The notes: a model not told the origin generated them from the sequence alone. 58,642 nt of DNA from Bacteriovoracaceae bacterium (GCA_016786485.1 JAEUWD010000031.1:1-58642); one strand, 5' to 3'. Positions 44,076 to 53,539 are shown, numbered from the stretch's first letter. Translations and numbers: made by a program.

Positions 44076-45758
44076 ATGCAAAAAATTTTAGGAATCATGG
44101 TTAGCTTACTTTTTGTTGTGAGCGCTCAAGCTAAATTTTCCAAGCTTGCAGCTCATAAAGAAGGTGAGGTCTTAGTAAAACTTAAGCCTCAACACACTTT
44201 ATCGTGGATGAGTCAAAAACAGTTTTCACATATGTCAGTAAAGCAAAAGCTGAAGTTAGGTTTTGGAGATTTTGTGCTTTTAAAAGTTGATGAAAAAAAT
44301 CTACTAACAACGCTGCAAGATTTGTCACAGCTAGGTGAAATTGAGTACGCAGAGCCTAACTATATTTATCAACCAATTATGGAGAGTGAATCTTTACTAC
44401 AAAAAATTTCACGTCTTACAACTGATGATCCTAGTTTTGATAAGCTTTGGGGTTTGCATAATACAGGAACAAATGAGCCTGATCGTAATGGAGGTTACAC
44501 CCCAATAGTAGGTGTGGCTGGAGCAGATATCAATGCCCTGAAAGCTTGGGAGATTACTCGCGGGAGTCGAAAAGTAAAAATTGCAGTGATTGATACAGGT
44601 GTCGATCTAAAACATCCAGACCTCATTCAAAATCTTTGGCTTAACCAAGCTGAAGCAGAAGGTGAAGCTGGAGTCGATGATGATGGAAATGGCTTTATTG
44701 ATGATATACATGGGTATGACTTTGCTAATAAAGATGGCGACCCTCAAGATGATCACGGACACGGGACACATTGTAGTGGAACAATTGCGGCCACACATAA
44801 TAATAATGAAGGCGTCGCTGGTGTTATGGCCGAGGCAACAATCGTGGCAGTTAAGTTTTTGGGCACACAAGGCGGTACAACGGTCGATGCTATTAGTTCC
44901 GTTGATTACGCCACAAGTTTAGATGTTGATATCATGTCAAATTCATGGGGCGGCGGCGGTGAATCGCAAGCACTCAAAGAAGCAATACAAAAAGCCGCAG
45001 AAAAAAATATTTTGTTCGTGGCCGCTGCTGGAAATAGCTCGAGCAATAATGACGTTACACCACATTATCCGTCTAATTATGAGGTAAATAATGTTATTTC
45101 GGTTGCCGCAATGAATTCAGCTGAAGAACTGGCCTATTTCTCATGTTACGGACGCAATACTGTGCATGTCGCAGCTCCCGGTCACAATATTCTTTCCACC
45201 GTTTTAGATGCAAATTACGCTATTTATTCTGGCACTTCAATGGCGACTCCACATGTTTCAGGTGTGCTCGGGTTGCTGGTAGCAAACGAAGGTCGCTCCG
45301 ATGTCACAGCTGTTCGTGAGCGTTTAATGGCCACAACGAATGAAGCTTCACTTTTCCGCCGTAAAGTAGCTTCTGGTGGTAGAGTTGATGCTTATAATCT
45401 CCTAACCAATACTCGACCGCCACGCACGCCAGAGCCTACTCATTGGCAGAGAATTGATTTAGATGAAGTGATTGAATCAGATCACCCATATTTAGATAAT
45501 TCAACGCTTGAGCGAACAATTCATATTCCAGATGCTAAGCATATTCGTTTTGTTATCAATAAAATTGATACTGAGTCTGGTTATGACAAAATTAGTGTGA
45601 AAAATGCTAAAGGAGTGGAAATGGGTTCTGTGACTGGTCTGCATGAAAATATTCGTTCAGAGTATGTTGATGGAGATACTATTTCACTCAGCTTCAAAGC
45701 TGACCATTCAATAAATGGTTGGGGATTCTTAATCGATGCGGTTGAAGTGAGTTACTAA
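44076..45758 (+). CDS. Subtilisin-like secreted serine protease (S8)
   Basis: The 560-aa protease has a signal peptide (about residues 1-19), an inhibitor-like propeptide (about 25-100), and an S8 catalytic domain: Asp173 (VIDTGVDLKHPD), His229 (HGHGTHCSG), oxyanion Asn320 (AAAGNSS) and Ser388 (SGTSMATPHVSG). The C-terminal 110 residues form a CUB-like beta domain ending GWGFLIDAVEVSY. AAGGA precedes the ATG. The predicted role is extracellular protein digestion. It is monocistronic with its own terminator. Confidence 0.93.
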   Translation: MQKILGIMVSLLFVVSAQAKFSKLAAHKEGEVLVKLKPQHTLSWMSQKQFSHMSVKQKLKLGFGDFVLLKVDEKNLLTTLQDLSQLGEIEYAEPNYIYQPIMESESLLQKISRLTTDDPSFDKLWGLHNTGTNEPDRNGGYTPIVGVAGADINALKAWEITRGSRKVKIAVIDTGVDLKHPDLIQNLWLNQAEAEGEAGVDDDGNGFIDDIHGYDFANKDGDPQDDHGHGTHCSGTIAATHNNNEGVAGVMAEATIVAVKFLGTQGGTTVDAISSVDYATSLDVDIMSNSWGGGGESQALKEAIQKAAEKNILFVAAAGNSSSNNDVTPHYPSNYEVNNVISVAAMNSAEELAYFSCYGRNTVHVAAPGHNILSTVLDANYAIYSGTSMATPHVSGVLGLLVANEGRSDVTAVRERLMATTNEASLFRRKVASGGRVDAYNLLTNTRPPRTPEPTHWQRIDLDEVIESDHPYLDNSTLERTIHIPDAKHIRFVINKIDTESGYDKISVKNAKGVEMGSVTGLHENIRSEYVDGDTISLSFKADHSINGWGFLIDAVEVSY

Positions 45759-45784
45759 AAAAGCTAGAGACATAAAATAAAAAA

Positions 45785-45802
45785 GGACCATTGAGATGGT
45801 CC
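45785..45802 (+). terminator. Intrinsic terminator of the protease gene
   Basis: The stem GGACCAT/ATGGTCC has loop TGAG and is followed by eight Ts. Confidence 0.92.
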
Positions 45803-45834
45803 TTTTTTTTATCTATCATTTTTTTAAAGTAAAA

Positions 45835-46071
45835 TTATGCTTGGAAACTAGCAGCGTATTTTCTCAAGAACTTAGATAAAGAACCAACTTTATCTAGCGT
45901 CTTGATGGTACGAGCAGCTAATCTTAACTTAATAGTTTTGCCAGTTTCTGGGTCAAAAACTCTTTTCGTTTGAAGATTTACTTGAGAGCGCTTCTTAGTT
46001 TTGATATTTGAGTGAGAAATTTTGTGTCCCACAAGTCTTCTTTTTCCAGTTAAATCACACTGTCTGCTCAT
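45835..46071 (-). CDS. rpmB: Ribosomal protein L28
   Basis: The 78-aa protein begins MSRQCDLTGKRRLVGHKISH and has KKRSQVNLQTKRVFDPETG, the standard L28 pattern, at normal length. In many bacteria rpmB and rpmG are adjacent; here they lie 4 kb apart on opposite strands. Confidence 0.96.
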   Translation of the reverse strand: MSRQCDLTGKRRLVGHKISHSNIKTKKRSQVNLQTKRVFDPETGKTIKLRLAARTIKTLDKVGSLSKFLRKYAASFQA

Positions 46072-46238
46072 AAAATTACCTCTGTTTTAAGCGTTAAGTT
46101 TCGATGTTTTACCCCGTTTTATGAAGCATGGCAAGAGTTAGACCGGGAAAAATGGAGCATTTTTGTTGCTGAACTCAACTTTTTGTTTGCTATGCCGAAC
46201 AGATGGACATAGACTGTTACCAGAGGACGGAGAGCACA

Positions 46239-46457
46239 ATGTATTTATGTATCTGTAAAGGAATCACGGAAGAGCAATTCGAGACCGCTTTTGAGCACTC
46301 AGGTGGTAATTTTAAGGATGTTTGTAGTCGTTTAGGTGTAGGCACGGATTGTGGTATTTGCGTCGAGGATGCCTATAAAAAGGCCGTTACTAAGCGCGGT
46401 CATGGCGCAGCTGAGCTTCAATCTGCTCCTAAAATCAATCAAAACAACAAGTTTTAA
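46239..46457 (+). CDS. bfd: Bacterioferritin-associated ferredoxin-like [2Fe-2S] protein
   Basis: The 72-aa protein starts at ATG 46239 after GGACGGAG; an earlier in-frame ATG at 46203 lacks such a site. Cys4, Cys6, Cys38 and Cys41 (MYLCICKG and GTDCGIC) bind the [2Fe-2S] cluster of BFD domains. Bfd reduces the bacterioferritin core to release iron. The bacterioferritin gene follows 77 bp downstream on the same strand. Confidence 0.9.
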   Translation: MYLCICKGITEEQFETAFEHSGGNFKDVCSRLGVGTDCGICVEDAYKKAVTKRGHGAAELQSAPKINQNNKF

Positions 46458-46534
46458 CCCCCAAACAAAAATAGGTTTTTCCCACTCACTAGAATTAGTG
46501 TATCGTCTGAATAGACTTTATTTAAGGAGCTTCT

Positions 46535-47023
46535 ATGAAAGGCAGTACTAAGGTTATTGAAAAACTAAACGCGATATTAACCAATGAATTAACCGCTATT
46601 AATCAATATTTTCTCCATGCACGTATGCTTGATAATTGGGGTTTTAAGAAACTTGGTAAGCATGAATATGACTCATCGATTGATGAAATGAAACATGCAG
46701 ATGAACTTATAAAAAGAATTCTTTTTTTAGAAGGCCTACCGAATGTTCAAAAAATGCATAAAGTGAATATTGGTCAATCTCTAGAAGAAGTTCTGAACGC
46801 AGATCTCAAGTTAGAAGAAGTTGCCATCCCTGAATTAAAGGAAGCCATCAAAGCTTGTGAAAGCGAAGTGGATTTCGTTTCACGCGATTTAGTGAATAAA
46901 ATTTTAACCAGTGAAGAACATCATTTGGATTGGTTAGAAACTCAAATCAATTTAATTAAAGAACTTGGTGTTGCGAACTATAAGCAAAGCCAAATCAATC
47001 CGGACCAAGGCCCGGAAGCTTAG
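46535..47023 (+). CDS. bfr: Bacterioferritin
   Basis: The 162-aa protein is collinear with E. coli Bfr. All ferroxidase ligands are kept (Glu18, Glu51, His54, Glu94, Glu127, His130), as is the haem ligand Met52 in DEMKHADE. It stores iron as ferric mineral in a 24-mer shell. AAGGAG precedes the ATG. It pairs functionally with the upstream bfd gene. Confidence 0.97.
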   Translation: MKGSTKVIEKLNAILTNELTAINQYFLHARMLDNWGFKKLGKHEYDSSIDEMKHADELIKRILFLEGLPNVQKMHKVNIGQSLEEVLNADLKLEEVAIPELKEAIKACESEVDFVSRDLVNKILTSEEHHLDWLETQINLIKELGVANYKQSQINPDQGPEA

Positions 47024-48024
47024 TTATCTTCCATACATAAATAGATTTTTTCTGCTGCAATCCCCGCGGCCAGACAAAGCCCTTGGATTTGTTTTAATAC
47101 TTTCATGCGAATAGGTTTCGGGTAACGAACTTTACCGTCAAAGCTTGTGATGAATTCTTGCGCATGCAATTTTGAATCAGGGTAATTGTGTTCAATTTCA
47201 CGATAAACATCTTTGGTAAAGCGAACGACACCGAGTGAAATATAGGCAAGCTGGTTCCAATCGAGAGTTGATTTTAATTGTTCTAATAATTTTTCATAAT
47301 GAAGAAGGGTATTGTCGCCTAAGATAATCGGGTCGAGGTGAATACCAATCTGATGGCCCGCTTGCGCCAGCGTGCTGATAGCATTCAGACGTGCTTTGAG
47401 TCCGGCCGTTTTTAAATCATAATCTTTAATTTCCTGTTCTGGTGAAAGTGAGAAGCTGACAAAGATATTTGAAAGCGGAGCTAAATTTGAAAGCGCTTTA
47501 ATATTGGCCGACTTCGTTCGCAGTTCAAGTTTTGCTCGAGGGTGTTCTTTAAAAAATTTCCAATAAAGCGGCAACTCTTCTGTAATATGCGAGAGGGCCA
47601 AACTGTCGCTGTATTCACCAGCGTGAAACCAAATATCCTCATTCGGATTTTCTATTAATAGGTTCTTCATTTGCGCGATGATTTCATCATGATTCACAAA
47701 TAAAACAATGTCCGGCGTTTGAAAGTAACCTTGTAAATAGCAGTATTGGCATTCGTAAATACAGTTATAGGCGTGGATGAAATAATAATGTAAGCCATTC
47801 TGGGTACCGTAGGCTTGTGGAGCTTTTTTGATCAGATTTCCCAGCTTTTTTCCAATATATAAATTCAGTGTTTCGCGTTTTTGTAGATAAGGTTTTTTGA
47901 CTCGTCCCCAGTAGTTTTCAACTTTGTCGATAGTCTCGATTGGTGTTTTAGCGAATTTGCTCAATAAGTTTTGTGTGAAAGGTAGTGCTAAAATATCGGA
48001 TTCGACAAAAATCTTTTCGAACAT
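47020..48024 (-). CDS. SplB-like radical SAM protein
   Basis: The 334-aa protein has the radical SAM cluster motif CIYECQYC (Cys88, Cys92, Cys95) within HAYNCIYECQYCYLQGYFQ, the sequence context of spore photoproduct lyases. Where SplB has an ACTSD motif with its catalytic cysteine, this protein reads HAGEYSDS, without cysteine, so it may use a different reaction. The organism is unlikely to form spores. It follows a nucleosidase-like gene with a 1-bp gap. Confidence 0.8.
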   Translation of the reverse strand: MFEKIFVESDILALPFTQNLLSKFAKTPIETIDKVENYWGRVKKPYLQKRETLNLYIGKKLGNLIKKAPQAYGTQNGLHYYFIHAYNCIYECQYCYLQGYFQTPDIVLFVNHDEIIAQMKNLLIENPNEDIWFHAGEYSDSLALSHITEELPLYWKFFKEHPRAKLELRTKSANIKALSNLAPLSNIFVSFSLSPEQEIKDYDLKTAGLKARLNAISTLAQAGHQIGIHLDPIILGDNTLLHYEKLLEQLKSTLDWNQLAYISLGVVRFTKDVYREIEHNYPDSKLHAQEFITSFDGKVRYPKPIRMKVLKQIQGLCLAAGIAAEKIYLCMEDN

Positions 48025-48025
48025 T

Positions 48026-49042
48026 TTAGGTCTCTCCGTTCATCAGTCTTTCATATTTTTCATAATCTAAAAGATCAAGTGAACGTTTAATGAAAATCAG
48101 ATCTTCTTTTTTTGTGACAGGAAAACTTATTTCAAAATGACTGGTTTCGAGATTTTTATCTAATAGAACTTTGCCACCCAATTGTAAAATCGGGTTAAAG
48201 ATTTTTTCAGTCTTCTCTTGTAACTGCATTTTTTCAGGATTGAGAGCTTCGGATAAAGCGTTCAATACTAGTGCGGTCTTTTTCTTGGCATTTTTTTCGT
48301 GTTCAATTTTTTGTAGCTGATTTTGACTGAGATATTCATTCCAGTTTTTATGGGGGGAACGAAGCTCAAGTTTTTTTATAAGTTGAGTAAATTGAATTTT
48401 TTGTTGATAAGTAAAATAGAAGCCTTCTGGTAAAGTTCTTTTCTTGCTGGCATGTGGAGTAAGCGTTTGAAGTAGATAAAAATCGAGCAATGCTTCTGAA
48501 GCGACTTGCGCTTTTTCTTTAACCAGCTCACACACGGCCAAGTTCCCTGCATTATCCGAAATATATTTTAGGCCAATGAAATTAACTCCGGCTTTATGTG
48601 CAGCATAAGCAATGGACCACAATTCACGATCAACCAGCGGAGCAAAAGGTGAAAGTTTTTTTGCGAGCTTTTCATCAGTCACACGTTCAGAATAAGTCAG
48701 TAGATCATGTGTACTTTTTTTATCGGCGCTGGTGAAACTTTTAAAAAGTGGTTCGTGATTTTGGTTGGCGTAAACAGTGCGAATGGAATAAACCTGGTCG
48801 AGAGCAAGAGAATCATTTAAACGCCCACAAACACCTAAATTGTATACCGTTTTAATATCGCTTTGATGACCAAGAACAGTTGAAACCGCATTCATGGCTT
48901 CAAACATACCTTCACCAGTGATCAGAAGGTACGCAGTCTCGTTTTGATAAATTTCAAGATTTCCGACAGACAGCGGAGACCATTCCCAATTTTTGAGAAA
49001 GGCGAGGGCCTCTCCTCGGTGTGCAAAGCATAGTAACTTCAT
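48026..49042 (-). CDS. Nucleosidase/phosphorylase-fold protein with extra C-terminal domain
   Basis: The 338-aa protein has residues 1-200 matching the MTA/SAH-nucleosidase fold: LLITGEGMFEAMNAVS, YNLGVCGRLND, and a distal VDRELWSIAYAAHKAG followed by KYISDNAGN, corresponding to the catalytic Glu and Asp. Residues 200-338 are an extra helical and beta domain of unknown type. As radical SAM enzymes produce 5'-deoxyadenosine, a nucleosidase encoded next to one could remove it. This role is inferred from context. Confidence 0.7.
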   Translation of the reverse strand: MKLLCFAHRGEALAFLKNWEWSPLSVGNLEIYQNETAYLLITGEGMFEAMNAVSTVLGHQSDIKTVYNLGVCGRLNDSLALDQVYSIRTVYANQNHEPLFKSFTSADKKSTHDLLTYSERVTDEKLAKKLSPFAPLVDRELWSIAYAAHKAGVNFIGLKYISDNAGNLAVCELVKEKAQVASEALLDFYLLQTLTPHASKKRTLPEGFYFTYQQKIQFTQLIKKLELRSPHKNWNEYLSQNQLQKIEHEKNAKKKTALVLNALSEALNPEKMQLQEKTEKIFNPILQLGGKVLLDKNLETSHFEISFPVTKKEDLIFIKRSLDLLDYEKYERLMNGET

Positions 49043-49107
49043 GTGTCACTTGTAGCCAAATTGCTTTAACTTTACAAATCTTTCGTCATTGGGCATACCA
49101 TTTTTCT

Positions 49108-50046
49108 ATGAAGTATCGAGTCTTAGGAAAAACCCAGCTTAAAGTCTCCGAAATCGCCTTTGGCGGGGCCGCTATTAGCGGTGAGGGCGGTGGTTACGGC
49201 TTTGGAGACATCACTGAAGTGGAGTCCGAGAAGCTTTTAAAAGCAGCGCTAGAGCGTGGGATCAATTTCTTTGATACGGCGCCTATCTATGGCTTTGGTC
49301 TGTCGGAGCAGCGTTTAGGCAAGGCCTTCAAAAAAATGCGAGATAAAGTCATTCTTGTCAGTAAATGTGGTGTTACTTGGCATGAAAATAAGCGGGTCGA
49401 TATGAATAATTCGGCCAAAGTGACGCAAAAAATGTTGGAGCAGTCTTTAAGGGACTTACAAACCGACTATATCGATTTGTACATGGTTCACTGGCCTGAT
49501 GCGAGAGTTGATATTCGTGAAACGGTTGAAGTTTTGGCCAAGGCCCAGATGCAAAATAAAATTCGCTACATTGGTTTGTGTAATACTTTTGAAGAAGACT
49601 ACCATAAGGCAAGTGAAGTAGCTGAGATTTCTGTTTTCCAATCGGAATTCAGTCTCACGCAAAGTGCGGTTGAATCGAACCTTTTCCCGCTTTGTGAAAA
49701 AAACAATATCGGTTTTATGAGTTGGGGTACCTTGGATAAAGGAATTCTCACTGGTCGTGTGATTGAGGAGCGTAAGTTTGATGCTTCTGATTGTCGTTCC
49801 TGGGCACCATGGTGGAATAAAAAAGAAGTTCTCGTCAAAGTTGAAAAGGTTAAAAAACTTAAAGCGTTCCTACAGGATAAAGATTACGATCTTTTGACCT
49901 CGGCCTTGGCGTATAATCTATCTTTTAAAAATGTCAGTAGTGCGATTTGTGGTGTTAGAAATCTAGGACAACTCGAATCCTTACTAGAGGCCCACTCTCA
50001 AGTAGAGAAAGTAGCCGTTGCCAAAGTAAAAGAATTTTTTCTATGA
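49108..50046 (+). CDS. Aldo/keto reductase
   Basis: The 312-aa protein starts at ATG 49108, giving MKYRVLGKTQLKVSEIAFGG, the normal family start; a longer frame from 49021 adds an atypical leader. GINFFDTAPIYGFGLSEQRLG carries the catalytic Asp and Tyr, VSKCGVTWHEN the region of the catalytic Lys, and YIDLYMVHWPD the catalytic His. It reduces carbonyls with NADPH; the substrate is unknown. It overlaps the next gene by 4 bp. Confidence 0.93.
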   Translation: MKYRVLGKTQLKVSEIAFGGAAISGEGGGYGFGDITEVESEKLLKAALERGINFFDTAPIYGFGLSEQRLGKAFKKMRDKVILVSKCGVTWHENKRVDMNNSAKVTQKMLEQSLRDLQTDYIDLYMVHWPDARVDIRETVEVLAKAQMQNKIRYIGLCNTFEEDYHKASEVAEISVFQSEFSLTQSAVESNLFPLCEKNNIGFMSWGTLDKGILTGRVIEERKFDASDCRSWAPWWNKKEVLVKVEKVKKLKAFLQDKDYDLLTSALAYNLSFKNVSSAICGVRNLGQLESLLEAHSQVEKVAVAKVKEFFL

Positions 50047-50897
50047 AAATTTCCGTTATTATTCCAACCTATAATCGAGAACGTACCATTCTTCGTGCCC
50101 TGGAAAGTGTTAAAGCGCAAAGCTTTGCTCCTTTTGAATGCTGGGTGGTTGATGATGGTTCGACGGATAAGACAGAAGAATTAGTAAATGATTTTATTCA
50201 AACCTCTAAGCTCGCAAATTTTTTCTACTTAAAAACTGAAAACCGTGGAGTCAGTGCTGCTCGAAATCTGGGTGTCATAAAATCCATTGGTGAGTGGGTT
50301 GCATTCCTAGACAGTGACGACGAATGGCTACCGCAAAAATTAGCAGAACAGAAAAAATTTATGGAGTCCAACCCAGAATTAGAATTAGTTTTTACTGATG
50401 AAATTTGGTTTCGAAATAGTGTCAAAGTAAACCAAAAGAAAAAGCATCAAAAGTCGGGCGGAGATCTGTTTGAGCGTTCGATGGAACAATGTTTAATTGG
50501 TCCTTCGACGGTATTGATGAAAAAAGCACTTTTCCTCAAGCTAGGTGGTTTTCGTGAAGATTTCCCAGTCTGTGAAGATTATGACCTATGGCTTAAAACC
50601 CTTTCGCAGTTTTCTGTTGGATATCTTCCTCAGGCCTTGATAAATAAATATGGTGGGCATACAGATCAATTATCGTCACAAGCTGGTATGGATTATTATC
50701 GCGTGAAAGCACTTTATTCTTTATTAGAGACATTGCCATTGACCGATTCACAAGCCAAGCACGCACAAGCACTATTGCAGAGTAAAGGCAAAATACTTTT
50801 AGCTGGTTATGAGAAATACCAAAATTTTCAACATCAAAAAGAAGTTGAAGCGATGCTTAGTCCATCTCGTGCGGAAGCGTTCGCTTCTTTGGTCTAA
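50043..50897 (+). CDS. Family 2 glycosyltransferase
   Basis: The 284-aa GT-A glycosyltransferase begins ISVIIPTYNRERTILRALES, with VVDDGSTDKT (sugar-nucleotide binding), GVSAARNLG and FLDSDDEW (DxD metal site). It likely transfers a sugar in surface polysaccharide synthesis. No membrane segment is present. Its 3' end overlaps the HAD nucleotidase by 41 bp convergently. Confidence 0.9.
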   Translation: MKISVIIPTYNRERTILRALESVKAQSFAPFECWVVDDGSTDKTEELVNDFIQTSKLANFFYLKTENRGVSAARNLGVIKSIGEWVAFLDSDDEWLPQKLAEQKKFMESNPELELVFTDEIWFRNSVKVNQKKKHQKSGGDLFERSMEQCLIGPSTVLMKKALFLKLGGFREDFPVCEDYDLWLKTLSQFSVGYLPQALINKYGGHTDQLSSQAGMDYYRVKALYSLLETLPLTDSQAKHAQALLQSKGKILLAGYEKYQNFQHQKEVEAMLSPSRAEAFASLV

Positions 50898-52227
50898 AAT
50901 ATGTTCGTGGTGAGTAGTCTTTAAAATCAGAAATTTTCGACATGTAGATACAAGCGTATTTTTCAATTTGACCAGCAAAGCGACTAGCTTCTTGGCCTGC
51001 TCGCATGACTTCTCCCCAGTATGGGTTAAAAAGTTTTTGCTGTTCTTTAATCGCCTTTGATAATTTAAGATCGATATCTTTGATCAAATTAAATTGTTCT
51101 TGCACTTGCTTCTTATCAACTTTTTTCTTCAGCTCAAATTCTTTAGCGTAAAGTTCATCCAGTTCAATTTCCACTTGCGTTTTCTTCGCCATCAAATCAT
51201 CAATTTTAGTTAGAAATTGAGATGCTTTTTTATAGTTATCAACTTCTTCTTCTAATTCTTCGACGACAAGAGCAGTACGCCAGTTACATGCTTTTTTCAG
51301 TGTTAAAATATCCCCAAAAATATGATCACCTAAGTACAGTATATCTTCGCCGGCAATCCCATTATCTTTTTCCAATGCTGTGGCACAACCACCTTGAAAT
51401 AAACCATGCTGAAAGGGTCCTTCGGTATTTTTCATAAGACCAGTTTTAGGATCAATTTCTAAAAATTTTAAATTATCAGTAAAAAAACGTGGTTTCATGG
51501 CACTCGTAACAACAATATCAAAGAGCTCCGACCAATGTTTATGTTCTTTCAAAAAGGGTGTCATGGTGTAATCAAGTAGCAACTTAGTGTAATCATAATC
51601 AGAATTTGTAATAACCCATAATTTCTTTTCATATTTTTTCAAACGCTCAAGGACTTCCACTGTTTCTGCATCTTGAACAATAAATTTACTCACATCCTTG
51701 CGCACTTCATTTTTCAAGCTACCGTCACGGTGAGACATATCAAGAGCATCGAGCAATTGTTTTTCAAGTTTGCGGTAATCGGGATAGTTGTCTTGCGGGT
51801 TCTTATCTTTTAGATCAACTAACTGTGCATAAAGAACGGCGTAGGGGACCGAGAAGGTCGTATCGATAGTTGCGTAGCGAGCATCGTTTAAATCCACATA
51901 ATGACCCTTATAAAGACGCATCTGTTCTTTATAGTCCAGTTCCTTTAGTCCGTGATAGGCCTGCTTAATACGGCTATGGAGACTAATTTTAATCAGGTTG
52001 CCATTATCTTTATCAATAACTAAACCGCGAATGGTTTTCTCTGGATCAAATTCTAATTTACTGACAGCTGCTGGATAGCCATGAACTTTGACTAACTTCT
52101 TTTTCATTTCGTCATAAGTCAGTTGTTCAAAGGCCTTTTTCTTATATCGAACTAAGGTATGATCCATATCAAAGCCAATGGCCTTAACCTGTTTCATATT
52201 GAGTGTTCGATTGACGTAAATAGTCAT
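50857..52227 (-). CDS. HAD-IG family 5'-nucleotidase
   Basis: The 456-aa protein has FDMDHTLVRY (about residues 19-28), the nucleophile Asp motif of HAD-IG 5'-nucleotidases, WVITNSDYDYT (motif II) and LYLGDHIFGDIL (motif IV). A long coiled-coil cap is present near the C-terminus (about 350-410). AAGGAGC lies 6 bp upstream of the ATG at 52227. It hydrolyses purine nucleotides, possibly to salvage prey nucleotides. Confidence is high for the family. Confidence 0.92.
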   Translation of the reverse strand: MTIYVNRTLNMKQVKAIGFDMDHTLVRYKKKAFEQLTYDEMKKKLVKVHGYPAAVSKLEFDPEKTIRGLVIDKDNGNLIKISLHSRIKQAYHGLKELDYKEQMRLYKGHYVDLNDARYATIDTTFSVPYAVLYAQLVDLKDKNPQDNYPDYRKLEKQLLDALDMSHRDGSLKNEVRKDVSKFIVQDAETVEVLERLKKYEKKLWVITNSDYDYTKLLLDYTMTPFLKEHKHWSELFDIVVTSAMKPRFFTDNLKFLEIDPKTGLMKNTEGPFQHGLFQGGCATALEKDNGIAGEDILYLGDHIFGDILTLKKACNWRTALVVEELEEEVDNYKKASQFLTKIDDLMAKKTQVEIELDELYAKEFELKKKVDKKQVQEQFNLIKDIDLKLSKAIKEQQKLFNPYWGEVMRAGQEASRFAGQIEKYACIYMSKISDFKDYSPRTYFRPKKRTLPHEMD

Positions 52228-52327
52228 AAAAGCTCCTTAGTTTTCTATTTTTCTCCAACTCTTAACACTCGTCAAACTTTATTATTTGGCCATAGGCAAA
52301 TAGCAAGGAATAGTCTATTTTGTGGAC

Positions 52328-53200
52328 ATGAAAAAAATTGCCTTTCTTACTTCAAAAATCTTAAGAAATCTCATTCCGGATGAGCAACCGCTGGTGCAAG
52401 AATTCCTTTCACGTCGTTACTCGATAGAACCCATCATTTGGGATCAACATAAAAACTGGAATGAATTTGATTTTGTTATTGTTAGAAATACTTGGGATTA
52501 TATCGATAAATATGATCTTTTCTTGCAAGTACTTAAAGAAATTAAAGCTTCAAGTGCTAAGTTGATTAATCCCTATGAAACTTTAGTTTGGAATTCGAAT
52601 AAAACTTACCTGGAAGAGTTAACACTTAAAGGTGTGCCAGTGGTGACTTCATTTCAAATTAAACAGTTAAACTTAGAACGCCTACAAGAAATTCTGATGA
52701 TGGTGAAGACCGAGGATTTTGTTATAAAGCCAACAGTCGGTGCTGGTGGCCAGGATACTTTCCGAATGAAAACGACACTCACTACTGAAGAGCAAGAAAT
52801 GTTATTGAAAGCTTTGGGCGGTCGTGATGTTTTGATTCAGCCATTCATTCAATCCATTTTAACAGAAGGTGAGTATTCTTATGTTTTTGTGAATAAGAAA
52901 TTTTCTCATGCCATCTTAAAAACCGCCAAAGCAGGCGAATTTAGAATCCACGAAGAGTTTGGTGGAAGAGTTGATAGTTATCGACCAACTCATCAAGAGA
53001 TTGAAGAAGTCACCAGTATTTTAAATAAAATCCCATACCCGATGTTTTATTGTCGTATTGATGTCGCACGCAATGAAAAGGGAAAACTGGTTCTCATGGA
53101 ACTTGAAGCGGTTGAACCTCAACTTTTCTTTACCTGGAGTTCAAATTCGGCCAATCTCTTCGTCGATGAGTTTCAGAAGAGCTATATTTACAAAAAATAA
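52328..53200 (+). CDS. ATP-grasp ligase family protein
   Basis: The 290-aa protein has the ATP-grasp core: WDYIDKYDLFLQVL, LINPYETLVWNSNKTYL, FVIKPTVGAGGQDTFRM (ATP-binding), VLIQPFIQSILTEGEYSYVF and CRIDVARNEKGKLVLMELE (metal-binding Glu). It resembles RimK/DcsG-type enzymes that form peptide-like bonds; the substrate is unknown. ATG 52328 is chosen over a GTG at 52322. Confidence 0.85.
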   Translation: MKKIAFLTSKILRNLIPDEQPLVQEFLSRRYSIEPIIWDQHKNWNEFDFVIVRNTWDYIDKYDLFLQVLKEIKASSAKLINPYETLVWNSNKTYLEELTLKGVPVVTSFQIKQLNLERLQEILMMVKTEDFVIKPTVGAGGQDTFRMKTTLTTEEQEMLLKALGGRDVLIQPFIQSILTEGEYSYVFVNKKFSHAILKTAKAGEFRIHEEFGGRVDSYRPTHQEIEEVTSILNKIPYPMFYCRIDVARNEKGKLVLMELEAVEPQLFFTWSSNSANLFVDEFQKSYIYKK

Positions 53201-53232
53201 TTTATTCGCTAAAACTATTAAGTTATCTATGT

Positions 53233-53308
53233 GGGCTCGTAGCTCAGTTGGGAGAGCGCAACGCTGGCAGTGTTGAGGTCGTCAGTTCGATCCTGATCGG
53301 GTCCACCA
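53233..53308 (+). tRNA. tRNA-Ala (anticodon GGC)
   Basis: The 76-nt cloverleaf has acceptor GGGCTCG pairing with CGGGTCC (two G-U pairs), D stem GCTC/GAGC, an anticodon stem with loop CTGGCAG (anticodon GGC), and T stem GTCAG/CTGAT with loop TTCGATC. The discriminator is A and CCA is encoded. It reads GCC codons. The sequence downstream has accessory-island character. Confidence 0.97.
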
Positions 53309-53539
53309 TATTCCGGGATAGAAAAAAGCCAATCAAGAACAACATTAGTTAAGACTTTGAATTTAAACACAAAGGGTTTCAAGCTGTTACATCAAGTTCA
53401 TTCTCTCTACATTTCCGAACATTTCGCAAAATTTCTTTCGTTGGCTACCTGTGGCTATATGTTTGGCTACTTGATTAGCAACGTGAAGTTTTAAGTTAAA
53501 ATTAGCATCTCCTTGGACGTAATCCAGCTCTAGTACTGA
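53309..53539. other. Intergenic stretch after tRNA-Ala with phased TGGCTA repeats
   Basis: No gene is evident here. Three TGGCTA hexamers (53442, 53452, 53464) lie at 10-12-bp spacing, on one helical face. The minus strand is open without a start for about 55 codons (ending VANQVAKHIATGSQRKKF and a stop near 53389), possibly the worn end of a lost gene. Together with its place beside the tRNA, this suggests an integration site. Confidence 0.4.

Noticed and set aside
53058-53276. An open frame running through the tRNA-Ala gene
   Set aside because: It overlaps the ATP-grasp gene and the tRNA; translation of tRNA sequence is a known artefact.
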